Assembly: GCF_016743815.1 (NCBI RefSeq)
Contig: NZ_CP061035.1
Location: 188,501-252,500 of the forward strand
Source of the DNA: Sphingomonas aliaeris
GTDB lineage: Bacteria; Pseudomonadota; Alphaproteobacteria; Sphingomonadales; Sphingomonadaceae
DNA: 64,000 bases
Direction of reading: 5' to 3'
The notes beneath the pieces were generated by a model. The model saw nothing but the letters and a program-made list of their open reading frames with translations, ran no database searches and was not told where the DNA came from. The position numbers were made by a program, and so were the translations under genes. This document shows, in pieces, positions 36,999 to 47,456 of this stretch. The stretch's first letter is position 1, and each line of letters starts with the position of its first letter.

Positions 36999-37349
36999 AT
37001 GCAGGATGAGACGGGGCAGGATGCACAGAAGGGGGACGCGATCGGGGAGATCGCGGTCATCTTCCGATCCTCGCGGAATGGCCGCGACGAGGCCGGCTAT
37101 CATGCCGCCGCGGACGCGATGGAGCGCCTTGCCACTTCGCAGCCGGGCTATCGGGGCATCGTCTCGACACGGGACGGCGACGGTCACGGCATAACCATCA
37201 GCTACTGGGCCGATGACGCGGCAGCGATCGCGTGGCGCGATCATCCCGGGCATGCGGTGATTCGCGAGCGGGGCCGGGCACTCTGGTATGACAGGTATGA
37301 GGTGATCGTGACGCGAATCGAACGGGCGTATCGGTGGAGCCGGACATGA
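36999..37349 (+). CDS. Antibiotic biosynthesis monooxygenase (ABM) domain protein
   Basis: Protein of 116 aa with a ferredoxin-like ABM fold: EIAVIFRSSRNGRDEAGYHA, ATSQPGYRGIVSTRDGDGHG and the typical ISYWADDAAAIAWRDHPGHA followed by WYDRYEV. Relatives include small oxygenases and HmoA-like haem-degrading proteins; the catalytic role cannot be fixed here. A 10-bp perfect palindrome CGCTTAAGCG (36983-36992) lies just before the ATG. Its 3' end overlaps the MFS gene start by 4 bp, so the two are co-expressed. Confidence 0.85.
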   Translation: MQDETGQDAQKGDAIGEIAVIFRSSRNGRDEAGYHAAADAMERLATSQPGYRGIVSTRDGDGHGITISYWADDAAAIAWRDHPGHAVIRERGRALWYDRYEVIVTRIERAYRWSRT

Positions 37350-38644
37350 AGGCAGCGCTCAAGCCAGCCGGCGGGGTCGAGCGCGACTTCATCCTGCTGT
37401 TCGTCGTGATGCTGACGATCGCGGCGGGGAATACCGCGCTGCAATCGGTGCTGCCTGCGCTGGGCCGATCGCTCCACGTGCCTGACAGCGCGGTGGCCGC
37501 GGCATTTTCGGTCTCCGCCTTGTTGTGGGTGATATCCGCACCGTTCTGGGCGAACCGGTCCGACCGGCATGGGCGGCGCGCGATGATCCTGTTGGGGCTG
37601 GGCGGGTTCACCGTGTCGCTGCTGTTGTGCGGCATCGCACTGACGGCGGGTATCAACGGGTGGATCGGCGGCGTCACGGCGTTCGTCGCGTTCATCTTCG
37701 GCCGGTTGCTCTACGGCACGTTCGGGTCCGCCGCGCCGCCCGCGGTTCAGGCGCTGGTCGCCGGGCGGACGACGCGGGAGGAACGGACTCGCGCACTGAC
37801 CTTGCTCGGCTCGGCATTCGGGCTGGGCACGATCCTGGGCCCAGCCATCGCGCCGTACATGACGCTCGGCCATGTCGGCGGGATCGAGATCGGGCTCGCG
37901 GGCCCCGCCTTCTTCGCAGCGATCTTCGGCGCGTGCATCTTCGCCGCGGTCCACCGCGTATTGCCGGACGACCTCGTCCCGCAGCCCGGCACACACGGCG
38001 CGGCGATCGCCTATCCCTCGGTTGGGGGGCAGTCGTCTGGTGCGAGCGTCACTGCGGCGACGCACGAGGTAAGCGAGGCGGTCGGTTATACCGACCCGCG
38101 CGTGCGCAGCTGGATGATCATGGGACTGATCATGGGCCACGCGCAGGCGATGACGGGGCAGGCAGTCGGTTTCCTGGTGATCGACCGGCTGCACGTCGCC
38201 CCGATCGAGGCGCTGCAACCGACCGGGCTGGTGCTGATGATGGGAGCGGGGTCCGCCTTGCTGGTGCAGTGGGGCATGATCCCGGTGCTAAAGCTGGATC
38301 CCCGGCGGCTGGTGCTGGTCGGGCTGGTGCTCGCGGCGATCGGATGCGCGCTGACCGGGATTGCGACGTCGCTATACGGTATCGCGCTGGCCTACGCCTT
38401 GGCATCGGCCGGGTTCGGCTTCACGCGTCCGGGCTTCACCGCGGGATCGTCGCTCGCGGTGGGACCAGAGGCGCAAGGGTCGGTCGCTGGCAAGGTTACG
38501 TCGGTCAACGGCGCCAGTTTCGTGCTTGGTCCGTCGATCGGCGTCGGGCTGTACGAGGCGCAGCATTCCCTGCCATATCTAGTGGCGGCGGCGGCGTTGG
38601 TGATCGTCTTCTTCTACGGCTGGAAAACGTTGAAGGCCGTTTGA
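37346..38644 (+). CDS. MFS transporter
   Basis: Major facilitator protein of 432 aa with 12 predicted segments. The A-motif loop WANRSDRHGRRAMIL and the repeat-half elements RLLYGTFGSAAPPAVQALVA are visible. The central loop is about 45 residues and soluble. ATG 37346 is selected by GGAG 6 bp before it, rather than the in-frame GTG at 37334. It overlaps the ABM gene by 4 bp, suggesting efflux of a compound handled by the small oxygenase. Substrate unknown; tetracycline-type DHA1 exporters are the nearest in character. Confidence 0.87.
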   Translation: MKAALKPAGGVERDFILLFVVMLTIAAGNTALQSVLPALGRSLHVPDSAVAAAFSVSALLWVISAPFWANRSDRHGRRAMILLGLGGFTVSLLLCGIALTAGINGWIGGVTAFVAFIFGRLLYGTFGSAAPPAVQALVAGRTTREERTRALTLLGSAFGLGTILGPAIAPYMTLGHVGGIEIGLAGPAFFAAIFGACIFAAVHRVLPDDLVPQPGTHGAAIAYPSVGGQSSGASVTAATHEVSEAVGYTDPRVRSWMIMGLIMGHAQAMTGQAVGFLVIDRLHVAPIEALQPTGLVLMMGAGSALLVQWGMIPVLKLDPRRLVLVGLVLAAIGCALTGIATSLYGIALAYALASAGFGFTRPGFTAGSSLAVGPEAQGSVAGKVTSVNGASFVLGPSIGVGLYEAQHSLPYLVAAAALVIVFFYGWKTLKAV

Positions 38645-38657
38645 ACGCGGCGACCGG

Positions 38658-39533
38658 CTATGCGATCGCCGTCGCGCGCCGTGCAGCGAGCGTCGCTCCA
38701 GCGAGATAAATGGCAAGCGATACCCAGATCAGCACGAACGCTGCCCATTGCGCGGGTGCCAGTACTTCGCCGAACACCGCCACCGCCAGGATCAGTTGCA
38801 GCGTAGGGGCCAGGTATTGCAGCAACCCCAGGTCGCTATAGCGCACCCGCTTGGCCGCGGCGGCGAACAGCATCAGCGGGATCGCCGTGATGACACCCGC
38901 AATCGGCAGCAAGGCGAAGGGCGGGCCGGCGGCGAGCGACGTCCCGGCCAGCGCGAGCCACAGGATCGATGGCGGGGTCAGGATAGCGGTTTCGATCAGC
39001 AGCCCGTCCAGCGCATCGACGGGCGTGACCTTACGGATCAAGCCGTACGCACCGAACGAGAAAGCGAGCGTCAACGGTATGATCGGCACGCCGCCTTGCT
39101 CATAGGCCAGGAACGCGACGCCGCACGCCGCCAGCGCAACCGCGACGCCCTCGATCCGGCCCAGCCGTTCGCGCAGGATCAGCGTTCCCAGCAGCACGTT
39201 GACCAGCGGATTGATGAAATAGCCCAGGCTCGCCTGTGCGATATGCCCGCTATTCACAGCGATGATGTAGCAGAGCCAGTTGATCGCAATCAGCGTCGCC
39301 GTCGCAGCGAGGGCCAGCATCAGCCGCGGCGTGGTGACGATCCGCCGCACCGCCGCACCGTGGCGGAACACGATCGCCAACACGACCAGAAGGACGAGCG
39401 ACCAAAGAATGCGATGCGCGAGAATGTCCGGCGCGGGCAGCGGCTTCAACAGCTTCAGGAAGATGGGAAGCAGGCCCCACATCGCGTAGGCGGCGACGCC
39501 GTAGAGGATGCCGGGATTGATCTTGCTGTTCAT
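38658..39533 (-). CDS. rarD: RarD-type EamA transporter
   Basis: Ten-segment drug/metabolite transporter superfamily protein of 291 aa. The start LYGVAAYAMWGLLPIFLKLL and YIIAVNSGHIAQASLGYFIN match RarD, a conserved EamA-type protein. RarD homologues have been linked to chloramphenicol sensitivity but their substrate is not settled. It is convergent with the MFS gene, 13 bp between stops. No partner gene. Confidence 0.9.
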   Translation of the reverse strand: MNSKINPGILYGVAAYAMWGLLPIFLKLLKPLPAPDILAHRILWSLVLLVVLAIVFRHGAAVRRIVTTPRLMLALAATATLIAINWLCYIIAVNSGHIAQASLGYFINPLVNVLLGTLILRERLGRIEGVAVALAACGVAFLAYEQGGVPIIPLTLAFSFGAYGLIRKVTPVDALDGLLIETAILTPPSILWLALAGTSLAAGPPFALLPIAGVITAIPLMLFAAAAKRVRYSDLGLLQYLAPTLQLILAVAVFGEVLAPAQWAAFVLIWVSLAIYLAGATLAARRATAIA

Positions 39534-39684
39534 CCCGCCGCGCTAAAGCAAGACGGTCCGAGATCAACCCGCGGCTGTTCTTCGTCATTCATGCCGAAGG
39601 TTCATCGGACCGTGACGACCTGTGGACGAGGAATGCTTGTTGAGGTCGGTCGCGACTTTCGGGAATGCCCCCGACGTCTGAGGT

Positions 39685-39713
39685 GCGGCCCCCTTTCGCG
39701 TTAAGGGAGCCGC
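39685..39713 (-). terminator. Hairpin downstream of the CDC48-like gene
   Basis: GCGGCCCCCTT (39685-39695) pairs with AAGGGAGCCGC (39703-39713), 11 bp with one mismatch and a 7-nt loop, immediately after the minus-strand stop at 39720. No U-run follows. The remaining 39534-39684 gap shows no feature I can name. Confidence 0.4.
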
Positions 39714-39719
39714 GCGGTG

Positions 39720-42014
<2,295 letters not shown>

Positions 42015-42046
42015 TATCTCTCTCAAACACGACCGTTCGATCAGTC

Positions 42047-42072
42047 AGCGTGCGAGATAGGAAGCCGGTTCC
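42047..42072 (-). promoter_or_regulatory. Possible sigma-EcfG-like promoter of the CDC48-like gene
   Basis: On the minus strand GGAAC (42072-42068) is followed after 17 nt by CGCT (42050-42047), one mismatch from CGTT. It lies about 33 bp before the start codon, an appropriate distance. Weak evidence alone. Confidence 0.28.
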
Positions 42073-42144
42073 CGGAATACGAGAAAGCGAGCGACGGGGA
42101 TGCCCGTTTCAATGCTGGACTTGATCCAGGCTACTGAAAAACGC

Positions 42145-42173
42145 AAAAAAGAGCCAGCCCCGAAAGGCTGGCT
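42145..42173 (-). terminator. Rho-independent terminator
   Basis: On the minus strand AGCCAGCC (42173-42166), loop TTTCGG, GGCTGGCT (42159-42152), then C and TTTTTT (42150-42145): an 8-bp stem with a clean U-run, the best intrinsic terminator in the window. It lies upstream of, not downstream of, the CDC48-like gene. Confidence 0.75.
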
Positions 42174-42235
42174 TTGAAAGTTTTAGGAGAGGATGCCTGA
42201 AAGGCCCGATCCTTTTGCCGCTCACCGGTTTGTTG
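42145..42235 (-). ncRNA. Candidate trans-acting small RNA with its own terminator
   Basis: The 42015-42384 gap between the CDC48-like gene and the LysR gene holds a strong minus-strand terminator with no gene upstream of it on that strand. Before the terminator, minus-strand AGGAT..GCC..GGC..ATCCT (42213-42190) can fold into a hairpin, followed by unpaired CTCCTAAAAC. Together CCTCTCCT there is complementary to a Shine-Dalgarno core (AGGAGAGG). A folded 5' part, a pyrimidine-rich seed and an intrinsic terminator are the layout of alphaproteobacterial small RNAs. The 5' end is not defined; I see no clear -35/-10 pair. An open frame across the region runs through the terminator, so it is unlikely to be coding. 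Confidence 0.4.
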
Positions 42236-42270
42236 TGCAAGTGCGAAAAGAATTGTCACGGTTGCAATTA

Positions 42271-42294
42271 ACGCACGCATTGGCGAAAGTGCGT
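42271..42294. promoter_or_regulatory. Inverted repeat upstream of the LysR gene
   Basis: ACGCAC (42271-42276) and GTGCGT (42289-42294) form 6-bp arms separated by 12 bp. It lies 90 bp upstream of the LysR start and upstream of the candidate small RNA on the other strand. LysR proteins often bind such dyads between themselves and a divergent target. Confidence 0.35.
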
Positions 42295-42384
42295 CAGGGC
42301 ATAGACGATGGTGACCTGGTCGCTTGGGCGTTTCGCCTGCCGGGTGCAGCGCACCATATTCGAGGCTGAACGATCGGAGGGTCG

Positions 42385-43275
42385 ATGCGTAGATTGCCGC
42401 CATTGACCGCGATCGAGGCGTTCGTGCAGGTCGCGCGCCTTGGATCGATCAAAGCCGCTGCGCAGGAACTGGCGCTGTCTCCCCCTGCGCTCAGCCGGCG
42501 CGTGCAGGCGCTGGAGCGGTTCATAGGCAAGCCGCTGTTCGAACGGCGACACCAGGCGGTTGTGCTCAACATGGATGGCGAGCGCCTGCTCGCGCAAATC
42601 GCGCCGGCGATCGATAGCCTGTCCGATGCGGTCGAGACGATGACCAGCGGAGCGGACGTGCTGCGGCTGCGGCTTGGCATCCTGCCGCTCTTCGCCTCGC
42701 AACGGCTGTTTCCCAAACTCGGCGAGCTTCGGGCCAAACATCCGGAACTGCATCTGGATATCGATACGGCGGCACACGGCGTATCGCGCCTCGGCGACGG
42801 GCTGGACGCGGTGATCGCGCTCGCGCGGGAGATCGATCCGACGCTGTACGCACGACGGCTGGACCGCAATCTGGTCTATGTGATTGGGTCGAGAGCATTG
42901 GTGGAGGGACCGAACCCGATCACCCGGCCCGACCAGTTGGGCGGATTGACCGCGCTCGTCCACCGCGAGATGCCGGATACGTTCAGCGCGTGGCGGCGCG
43001 CGGCCGGCTTACGAGATATGGAACCGCTGGCGATCGATCATTTCGATTCGGGGCAGTTGATGCTGGAGGCGGCGGCGCAGGGCCTTGGCGTTGCCTTCAT
43101 GCACGAAAGCCATTTCGAGGATGCGCGCGATGACCGGCTGGTTCAGCTGTTCGATATCGCGGTGGAAAGCCCGTACAGCTATTGGTTCGTGTGCCGTCCG
43201 CGCGCACTGACGCAGAAGCCGGTCAGGCTCTTCCACGACTGGTTGATCGAAGCCGTCACCGATCCGGGGGTTTGA
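42385..43275 (+). CDS. LysR-family transcriptional regulator
   Basis: LysR-type regulator of 296 aa. The N-terminal winged HTH (about 1-62) reads PPLTAIEAFVQVARLGSIKA and LSPPALSRRVQALERFIGKP, typical of the GcvA-like subgroup. The C-terminal periplasmic-binding-like effector domain (about 90-290) includes HREMPDTFSAWRRAAGL. The ATG is preceded by GGAGGG. The divergent neighbour across a 370-bp gap is the CDC48-like gene, with a candidate small RNA between; a nearby dyad may be its operator. Effector unknown. Confidence 0.92.
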   Translation: MRRLPPLTAIEAFVQVARLGSIKAAAQELALSPPALSRRVQALERFIGKPLFERRHQAVVLNMDGERLLAQIAPAIDSLSDAVETMTSGADVLRLRLGILPLFASQRLFPKLGELRAKHPELHLDIDTAAHGVSRLGDGLDAVIALAREIDPTLYARRLDRNLVYVIGSRALVEGPNPITRPDQLGGLTALVHREMPDTFSAWRRAAGLRDMEPLAIDHFDSGQLMLEAAAQGLGVAFMHESHFEDARDDRLVQLFDIAVESPYSYWFVCRPRALTQKPVRLFHDWLIEAVTDPGV

Positions 43276-43293
43276 CGCCCCAGCCGACATCTC

Positions 43294-44799
43294 TCAGGCG
43301 TAGCTGACCTTGAGGCGACGGCGGCGCATCGCCCCGCCCACGGCACCGAAGCCCAGAATCATCATCGCCCAAGTTGCCGGTTCCGGCACAGCGCCAAGCG
43401 AGCTCAGGCGGAATATGTCGCCGTTGAACTTGGTCAGCAGGTATAGTTCGCCGGCCGTATCGGTCCCGAGCCGAAGGTCGACGCGTCCGCGGGCATAAGG
43501 GTTGCCCGCAAGGTCGAACAACGTCGTATCGGAACCTTCGAAGTTCAGGCCCAGCTCGTACAGAGTGGCGGTGGAAAGGCCGATCGTTTCACGCGGATCG
43601 TAGTAGAAAAGCCGCCCGGATACGAGTTCGGACAGGACGACCATCCCGTTAAGTTCGGGGATCGCGCTGCCGGCATAGGCAAACGCGCCGCTGACCGCGA
43701 CTCCGTTGAACTGGCCGCTACGTACGATCTCCTCATGGTCGAATTGCGCGACCGGATCGGCGAAGGTCCCGGGATTTGCGGGCGTGTCATAGACATTCCC
43801 GTCCCACCAGTTGGCGCCGCGCGCGAACGTGCCCTCGCGCAGGGGCCAGCCGTAATTCGCCCCGGCCTTGCCGACATTCACTTCCTCGAGCTGCGACTGG
43901 CCGATGTCGGAAATGAGCATCTGGCCAGTATTCTTGTCCCAGCTGAAATGCTGAGGATTGCGAAGCCCGGAAGCCCAGACCTCGCCCAGCGCGGTCGTGG
44001 ATCCGGCATTGGGGTTGTCCGAAGGGATCGTATACGCCTCGCCGTTCGCTCCCCGCGCAGGGTCGATGCGCAGGATCTTGCCGAACGGACTGCGCTGGTC
44101 CTGTGCGTTGGCATAGGGATCGCCGATCCCGCCGCCGTCGCCGAAGCCGATGTACAGCTTGCCGTAATCCGGAGAATCGGGGGTTGCGGACGGGTTGAAG
44201 GCGATCGTGCCCGCGCCGTGATCACTGAGCGGCTGACCGACGCGCAACACTTCGCGGGCGGGTTGGACGGTCGGGATCGCCGCGGTGGGATCGGTGACGC
44301 GGAATTCGTGGATCACATTGTCGTGATCGATCGCCGCGCCCTTGCCCGACAATGTCGCGGTGCCGGTCGGTGTGCTGGTATCGACCGTGTAGAACACGCC
44401 GTAGCCGGGCTGGTTCTTATCGCCCGCGAAATTCGGGTGGAATGCGAGGCTCATCAGCCCGGTCTGCGATGTGTTCGTGACGTTGCTGAAACCGGGCAGG
44501 ACGGACTTGATGTCGAGCCAGGGACGCGAAATGCCGTCCGGTCCGACCACGCTGATCAGGCCGCGCGTATCGGTGATGAATTTGCGGCCGCTAACACCGG
44601 GTGACGACTGAAGCGACTGGATGCGCGTGTAGAAGCCGTCGGTAACGGGAAACCTGCTGACGGGCGCGCGGGTGAAGAAATCGAGACGGACCGTTTTGCC
44701 GGGCGCGATCGGGGTGGGGACGGGGTTTATGACGATGGCGGCGGAAGTTGGCGAAGTTGCCGCAGCGACGCATAGCGCCGCACCCAAGTATCTGATCAT
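43294..44799 (-). CDS. Secreted PQQ-type sugar dehydrogenase with PEPxxWA-CTERM tail
   Basis: Exported protein of 501 aa. A signal peptide (about 1-21) precedes a glucose/sorbosone dehydrogenase-type beta-propeller. Recognisable blocks are GLMSLAFHPNFAGD, SDHGAGTIAFNPSA, YIGFGDGGGIGDPYANAQD and LGEVWASGLRNPQHFSWD, which in this family surround the PQQ and calcium sites. The C-terminus is VPEPATWAMMILGFGAVGGA followed by MRRRR, a PEPxxWA-CTERM sorting signal (motif, hydrophobic segment, basic end) recognised by an exosortase. It should be processed and displayed or released at the cell surface. It stands alone on the minus strand. Substrate unknown; a structural rather than enzymatic propeller is possible. 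Confidence 0.88.
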   Translation of the reverse strand: MIRYLGAALCVAAATSPTSAAIVINPVPTPIAPGKTVRLDFFTRAPVSRFPVTDGFYTRIQSLQSSPGVSGRKFITDTRGLISVVGPDGISRPWLDIKSVLPGFSNVTNTSQTGLMSLAFHPNFAGDKNQPGYGVFYTVDTSTPTGTATLSGKGAAIDHDNVIHEFRVTDPTAAIPTVQPAREVLRVGQPLSDHGAGTIAFNPSATPDSPDYGKLYIGFGDGGGIGDPYANAQDQRSPFGKILRIDPARGANGEAYTIPSDNPNAGSTTALGEVWASGLRNPQHFSWDKNTGQMLISDIGQSQLEEVNVGKAGANYGWPLREGTFARGANWWDGNVYDTPANPGTFADPVAQFDHEEIVRSGQFNGVAVSGAFAYAGSAIPELNGMVVLSELVSGRLFYYDPRETIGLSTATLYELGLNFEGSDTTLFDLAGNPYARGRVDLRLGTDTAGELYLLTKFNGDIFRLSSLGAVPEPATWAMMILGFGAVGGAMRRRRLKVSYA

Positions 44800-44910
44800 G
44801 AACGCCCCCCAATTCCCTGTTCAACGGGAATAGTTGGACGCCCGGCGAGGAGTCAATGTGGTCTGCAACTTACTGTTGATCTATTTAAGGATATTCGTCC
44901 AAAGACAAAG

Positions 44911-44941
44911 AAAAACCCCTCCCGTTTCGCGGGAGGGGTTT
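44911..44941 (-). terminator. Rho-independent terminator of the cyclophilin gene
   Basis: AAACCCCTCCCG (44913-44924) pairs with CGGGAGGGGTTT (44930-44941), 12 bp with a 5-nt loop. On the minus strand it is followed by further T residues (TTTTTCTTTG). It starts 4 bp after the cyclophilin stop at 44946. Confidence 0.75.
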
Positions 44942-44945
44942 GAAA

Positions 44946-45401
44946 TTACTCGGCTTTTGCTTTGACGATCTTGCCCGGCGTGCGGGGCGGCTCGCCCTTC
45001 GGAAGGGCGTCCACCGCGTCCATCCCGTCCGTTACTTCGCCCCAAACGGTATATTGTCCGTCCAGGAAGCGCGCATCGTCGAGGCAGATGAAGAACTGGC
45101 TGTTGGCCGAATTCGGGCTCTGCGCGCGGGCCATCGAGGCGACGCCGCGAACGTGCGGCTCCTTGGAGAATTCGGCCTTGAGGTTCGGCTTGTCGGAGCC
45201 GTGCATGCCGGTGCCCGTAGGATCGCCGCCCTGCGCCATGAAGCCGTCGATCACGCGGTGGAAGACCACGCCGTCATAGAAACCGTCATTGGCGAGTTCG
45301 CCGATGCGGGCGACATGTTCGGGCGCCAGATCGGGGCGCAGCTTGATCTTCACTTCGCCGGTATCGAGCGTCAGGGTCAGGGTTTCGAAAGTATCGGCCA
45401 T
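44946..45401 (-). CDS. Cyclophilin-type peptidyl-prolyl cis-trans isomerase
   Basis: PPIase of 151 aa, cytoplasmic short form (PpiB-like). Key residues are visible: FHRVIDGFMAQGGDPTGTG (catalytic Arg and the FMxQGGD block), SMARAQSPNSANSQFFI and LDGQYTVWGEVTDGMD. ATG 45401 (MADTFETLTL) follows AGGAGAG; an in-frame upstream extension lacks a ribosome site. It accelerates proline isomerisation during folding. A terminator follows directly. Confidence 0.95.
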   Translation of the reverse strand: MADTFETLTLTLDTGEVKIKLRPDLAPEHVARIGELANDGFYDGVVFHRVIDGFMAQGGDPTGTGMHGSDKPNLKAEFSKEPHVRGVASMARAQSPNSANSQFFICLDDARFLDGQYTVWGEVTDGMDAVDALPKGEPPRTPGKIVKAKAE

Positions 45402-45565
45402 CGGGCTCTCCTGGAATTGCTGTGCCCGGCAGGTAGCGATGCACCCGCCGAGTTGCAATGCGAGGGGGAGGGCAGAGGGCGGCAAACATCGCCCCGGCAT
45501 CGTCGGGGATGACGGATGCGACCGCGTGCGGTAGGGGGCGGTGCACGGCGTGAAGGAGGTCGAAG

Positions 45566-46981
45566 ATGAGCGAGGTCGACCTGATCCCCGAGGCGGAAGA
45601 CGATGCCGCCGAACAGGGCAGCCAACTGGACCGCGACGACCGGCTGAAGCCCGAATTCGTTCGCAACGTGCTCGACGCGGTCGAGGCGGGCGACGACGAG
45701 GCGGCGCGCGCTTTGGTCGAGCCGCTGCACCCCGCCGACATCGCCGATCTGTTCGAACTGACGCCGAACGAGATGCGCGCTGCGCTCGCCAAGGCGATCA
45801 CCGACCTGCTGGACGGCGACGTGTTCGCCGAGATGAACGATTATGTCCGCGAGGACCTGATCGACGCGCTGGAGCCGCACGAAGTCGCCGACATCGCGTC
45901 CGAACTGGATACGGACGACGCGGTCGCGATCATCGAGGACATGGAGCCCGAGGACCAGCGCGAGGTGTTGCGCGCGCTGGACCCGGACGATCGCGCCGCG
46001 ATCGAGGAGGCCTTGTCCTACCCCGAGGAATCGGCCGGACGCCTGATGCAGCGCGAACTGATCGCGGTGCCGGAACATTGGACCGTCGGCGACGCGATCG
46101 ACTATCTGCGCGGGCATGAGGAACTGACGACCGATTTCTGGGAGATATTCGTCGTCGATCCCGCGCACAAGCCGGTCGGCACGTGCCAGTTGTCGTGGAT
46201 TTTGCGCACGCCGCGGACCGTTTCGATCGCCGACGTGATGAAGCGCGAACAGACGCTGATCCCGGTCGACATGGATCAGGAGGAAGTCGCGCTCCGGTTC
46301 CAGAAATACGCGCTGATTTCCGCCGCGGTGACCGATACCGGCGGGCGGCTGGTGGGGATGATCACGGTCGACGACATCGTCCACATCATTTCCGAAGAAG
46401 CGGGCGAGGATACGCTGCGTCTTGCCGGTGCCGGCGACGGCGACATCAACGAACCGATCGGCCTGACGGTGCGCACCCGGCTGGTATGGCTGGTCGTCAA
46501 CCTGGGCACGGCGATGCTGGCCGCGTCGGTGGTCGGCATGTTCGAGGGCACGATCGCCAAATTCGCTTTGCTGTCCGCATTGATGGGCATCGTATCGGGC
46601 ATGGGCGGCAATGCCGGGACGCAGACGCTGGCCGTCGTCGTCCGCGCGCTGGCCACGAACCAGCTGACCAGTTCGAACACGGTGCGGATGATCGGGCGCG
46701 AGTTCCGCATCGCGGCAACCAACGGCATTGTGCTCGGCACGCTGATCGGATTGGGTACGATCCTGATCTACGGCAATCCGACGCTGAGTTTGGTGTTCGG
46801 CGCGGCGATCCTGACGAACAATCTCGTCGCCGGGCTGGCCGGGGTGCTGGTGCCGATCACGCTGGAACGCTCCGGCGTCGATCCCGCCGTATCGTCCGCC
46901 GTGTTCGTCACGATGATGACGGATTGCATGGGATTTTTCTCGTTTCTGGGGCTCGCGACGCTGGCGGGGCTTGGCGGCTGA
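45566..46981 (+). CDS. mgtE: Magnesium transporter MgtE
   Basis: Mg2+ channel/transporter of 471 aa. The N-terminal superhelical domain (about 30-150) has LHPADIADLFELTPNE and DDRAAIEEALSYPEESAGRL. Two CBS domains follow (about 155-275). The five-helix membrane domain (about 300-471) carries GMGGNAGTQTLAVVVRALA with the Asn-Ala-Gly selectivity segment. Acidic residues between the N and CBS domains are the Mg2+ sensors. GAAGGAGG precedes the ATG. The following DUF1489 gene starts 34 bp after its stop. Confidence 0.95.
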   Translation: MSEVDLIPEAEDDAAEQGSQLDRDDRLKPEFVRNVLDAVEAGDDEAARALVEPLHPADIADLFELTPNEMRAALAKAITDLLDGDVFAEMNDYVREDLIDALEPHEVADIASELDTDDAVAIIEDMEPEDQREVLRALDPDDRAAIEEALSYPEESAGRLMQRELIAVPEHWTVGDAIDYLRGHEELTTDFWEIFVVDPAHKPVGTCQLSWILRTPRTVSIADVMKREQTLIPVDMDQEEVALRFQKYALISAAVTDTGGRLVGMITVDDIVHIISEEAGEDTLRLAGAGDGDINEPIGLTVRTRLVWLVVNLGTAMLAASVVGMFEGTIAKFALLSALMGIVSGMGGNAGTQTLAVVVRALATNQLTSSNTVRMIGREFRIAATNGIVLGTLIGLGTILIYGNPTLSLVFGAAILTNNLVAGLAGVLVPITLERSGVDPAVSSAVFVTMMTDCMGFFSFLGLATLAGLGG

Positions 46982-47015
46982 CTTGATCGCAGCGCGCCGC
47001 GGCCCACATGGGGGC

Positions 47016-47420
47016 GTGGCCTTGCATCTGACCAAAGTGGCGTTCGGCGTTGATAGCCTGGAAAGTTTCGTCGCGCGCTGGCGCGATCGCGAGGGCCTGC
47101 CGCCCTATGAACTGACGACGCGGTACCTGCCCAAGCGGCACGAAGAGATTGGCGGGCAGGGTTCGCTGTTCTGGATCCTGAAGCACCAACTCGTCGCGCG
47201 ATCCCCGATCGTCGGGTTCGGCGAGGCGGATGGCGGGCGGGTGTCGATCCTGCTGGATCCGCGCCTGATCCTGGTCGCCGGGCGGCCGAAGCGTGCACAT
47301 CAGGGGTGGCGGTATCTGGAGGCGGCGGATGCGCCGGCCGATTTGGGCGAGGGCGCGGAACTGGACGCCGCGATGCCGGCGGCGTTGATCGGGAAGCTTT
47401 CGGCGCTGGCGCTGATCTGA
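47016..47420 (+). CDS. DUF1489 family protein
   Basis: Cytoplasmic protein of 134 aa belonging to DUF1489, conserved in alphaproteobacteria and without known function. The family pattern is seen from MALHLTKVAFGVDSLESF to LTTRYLPKRHEEIGGQGSLF, IVGFGEADGG and RAHQGWRYLEAADAP. GTG 47016 is chosen because it puts the conserved ALHLTK at the N-terminus; a TTG at 46971 is the other option. It follows mgtE on the same strand. A tandem repeat array lies after its stop. Confidence 0.88.
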   Translation: MALHLTKVAFGVDSLESFVARWRDREGLPPYELTTRYLPKRHEEIGGQGSLFWILKHQLVARSPIVGFGEADGGRVSILLDPRLILVAGRPKRAHQGWRYLEAADAPADLGEGAELDAAMPAALIGKLSALALI

Positions 47421-47456
47421 TCTGGGTCCGGTGCGTGTCCGCAGTATGGGACAGGT

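Noticed and set aside
42131..42403. A 90-codon minus-strand frame in the gap upstream of LysR
   Set aside because: It reads through a strong terminator on the same strand, its N-terminus overlaps the LysR ribosome site and start, and it has no family features. A non-coding RNA explains the region better.
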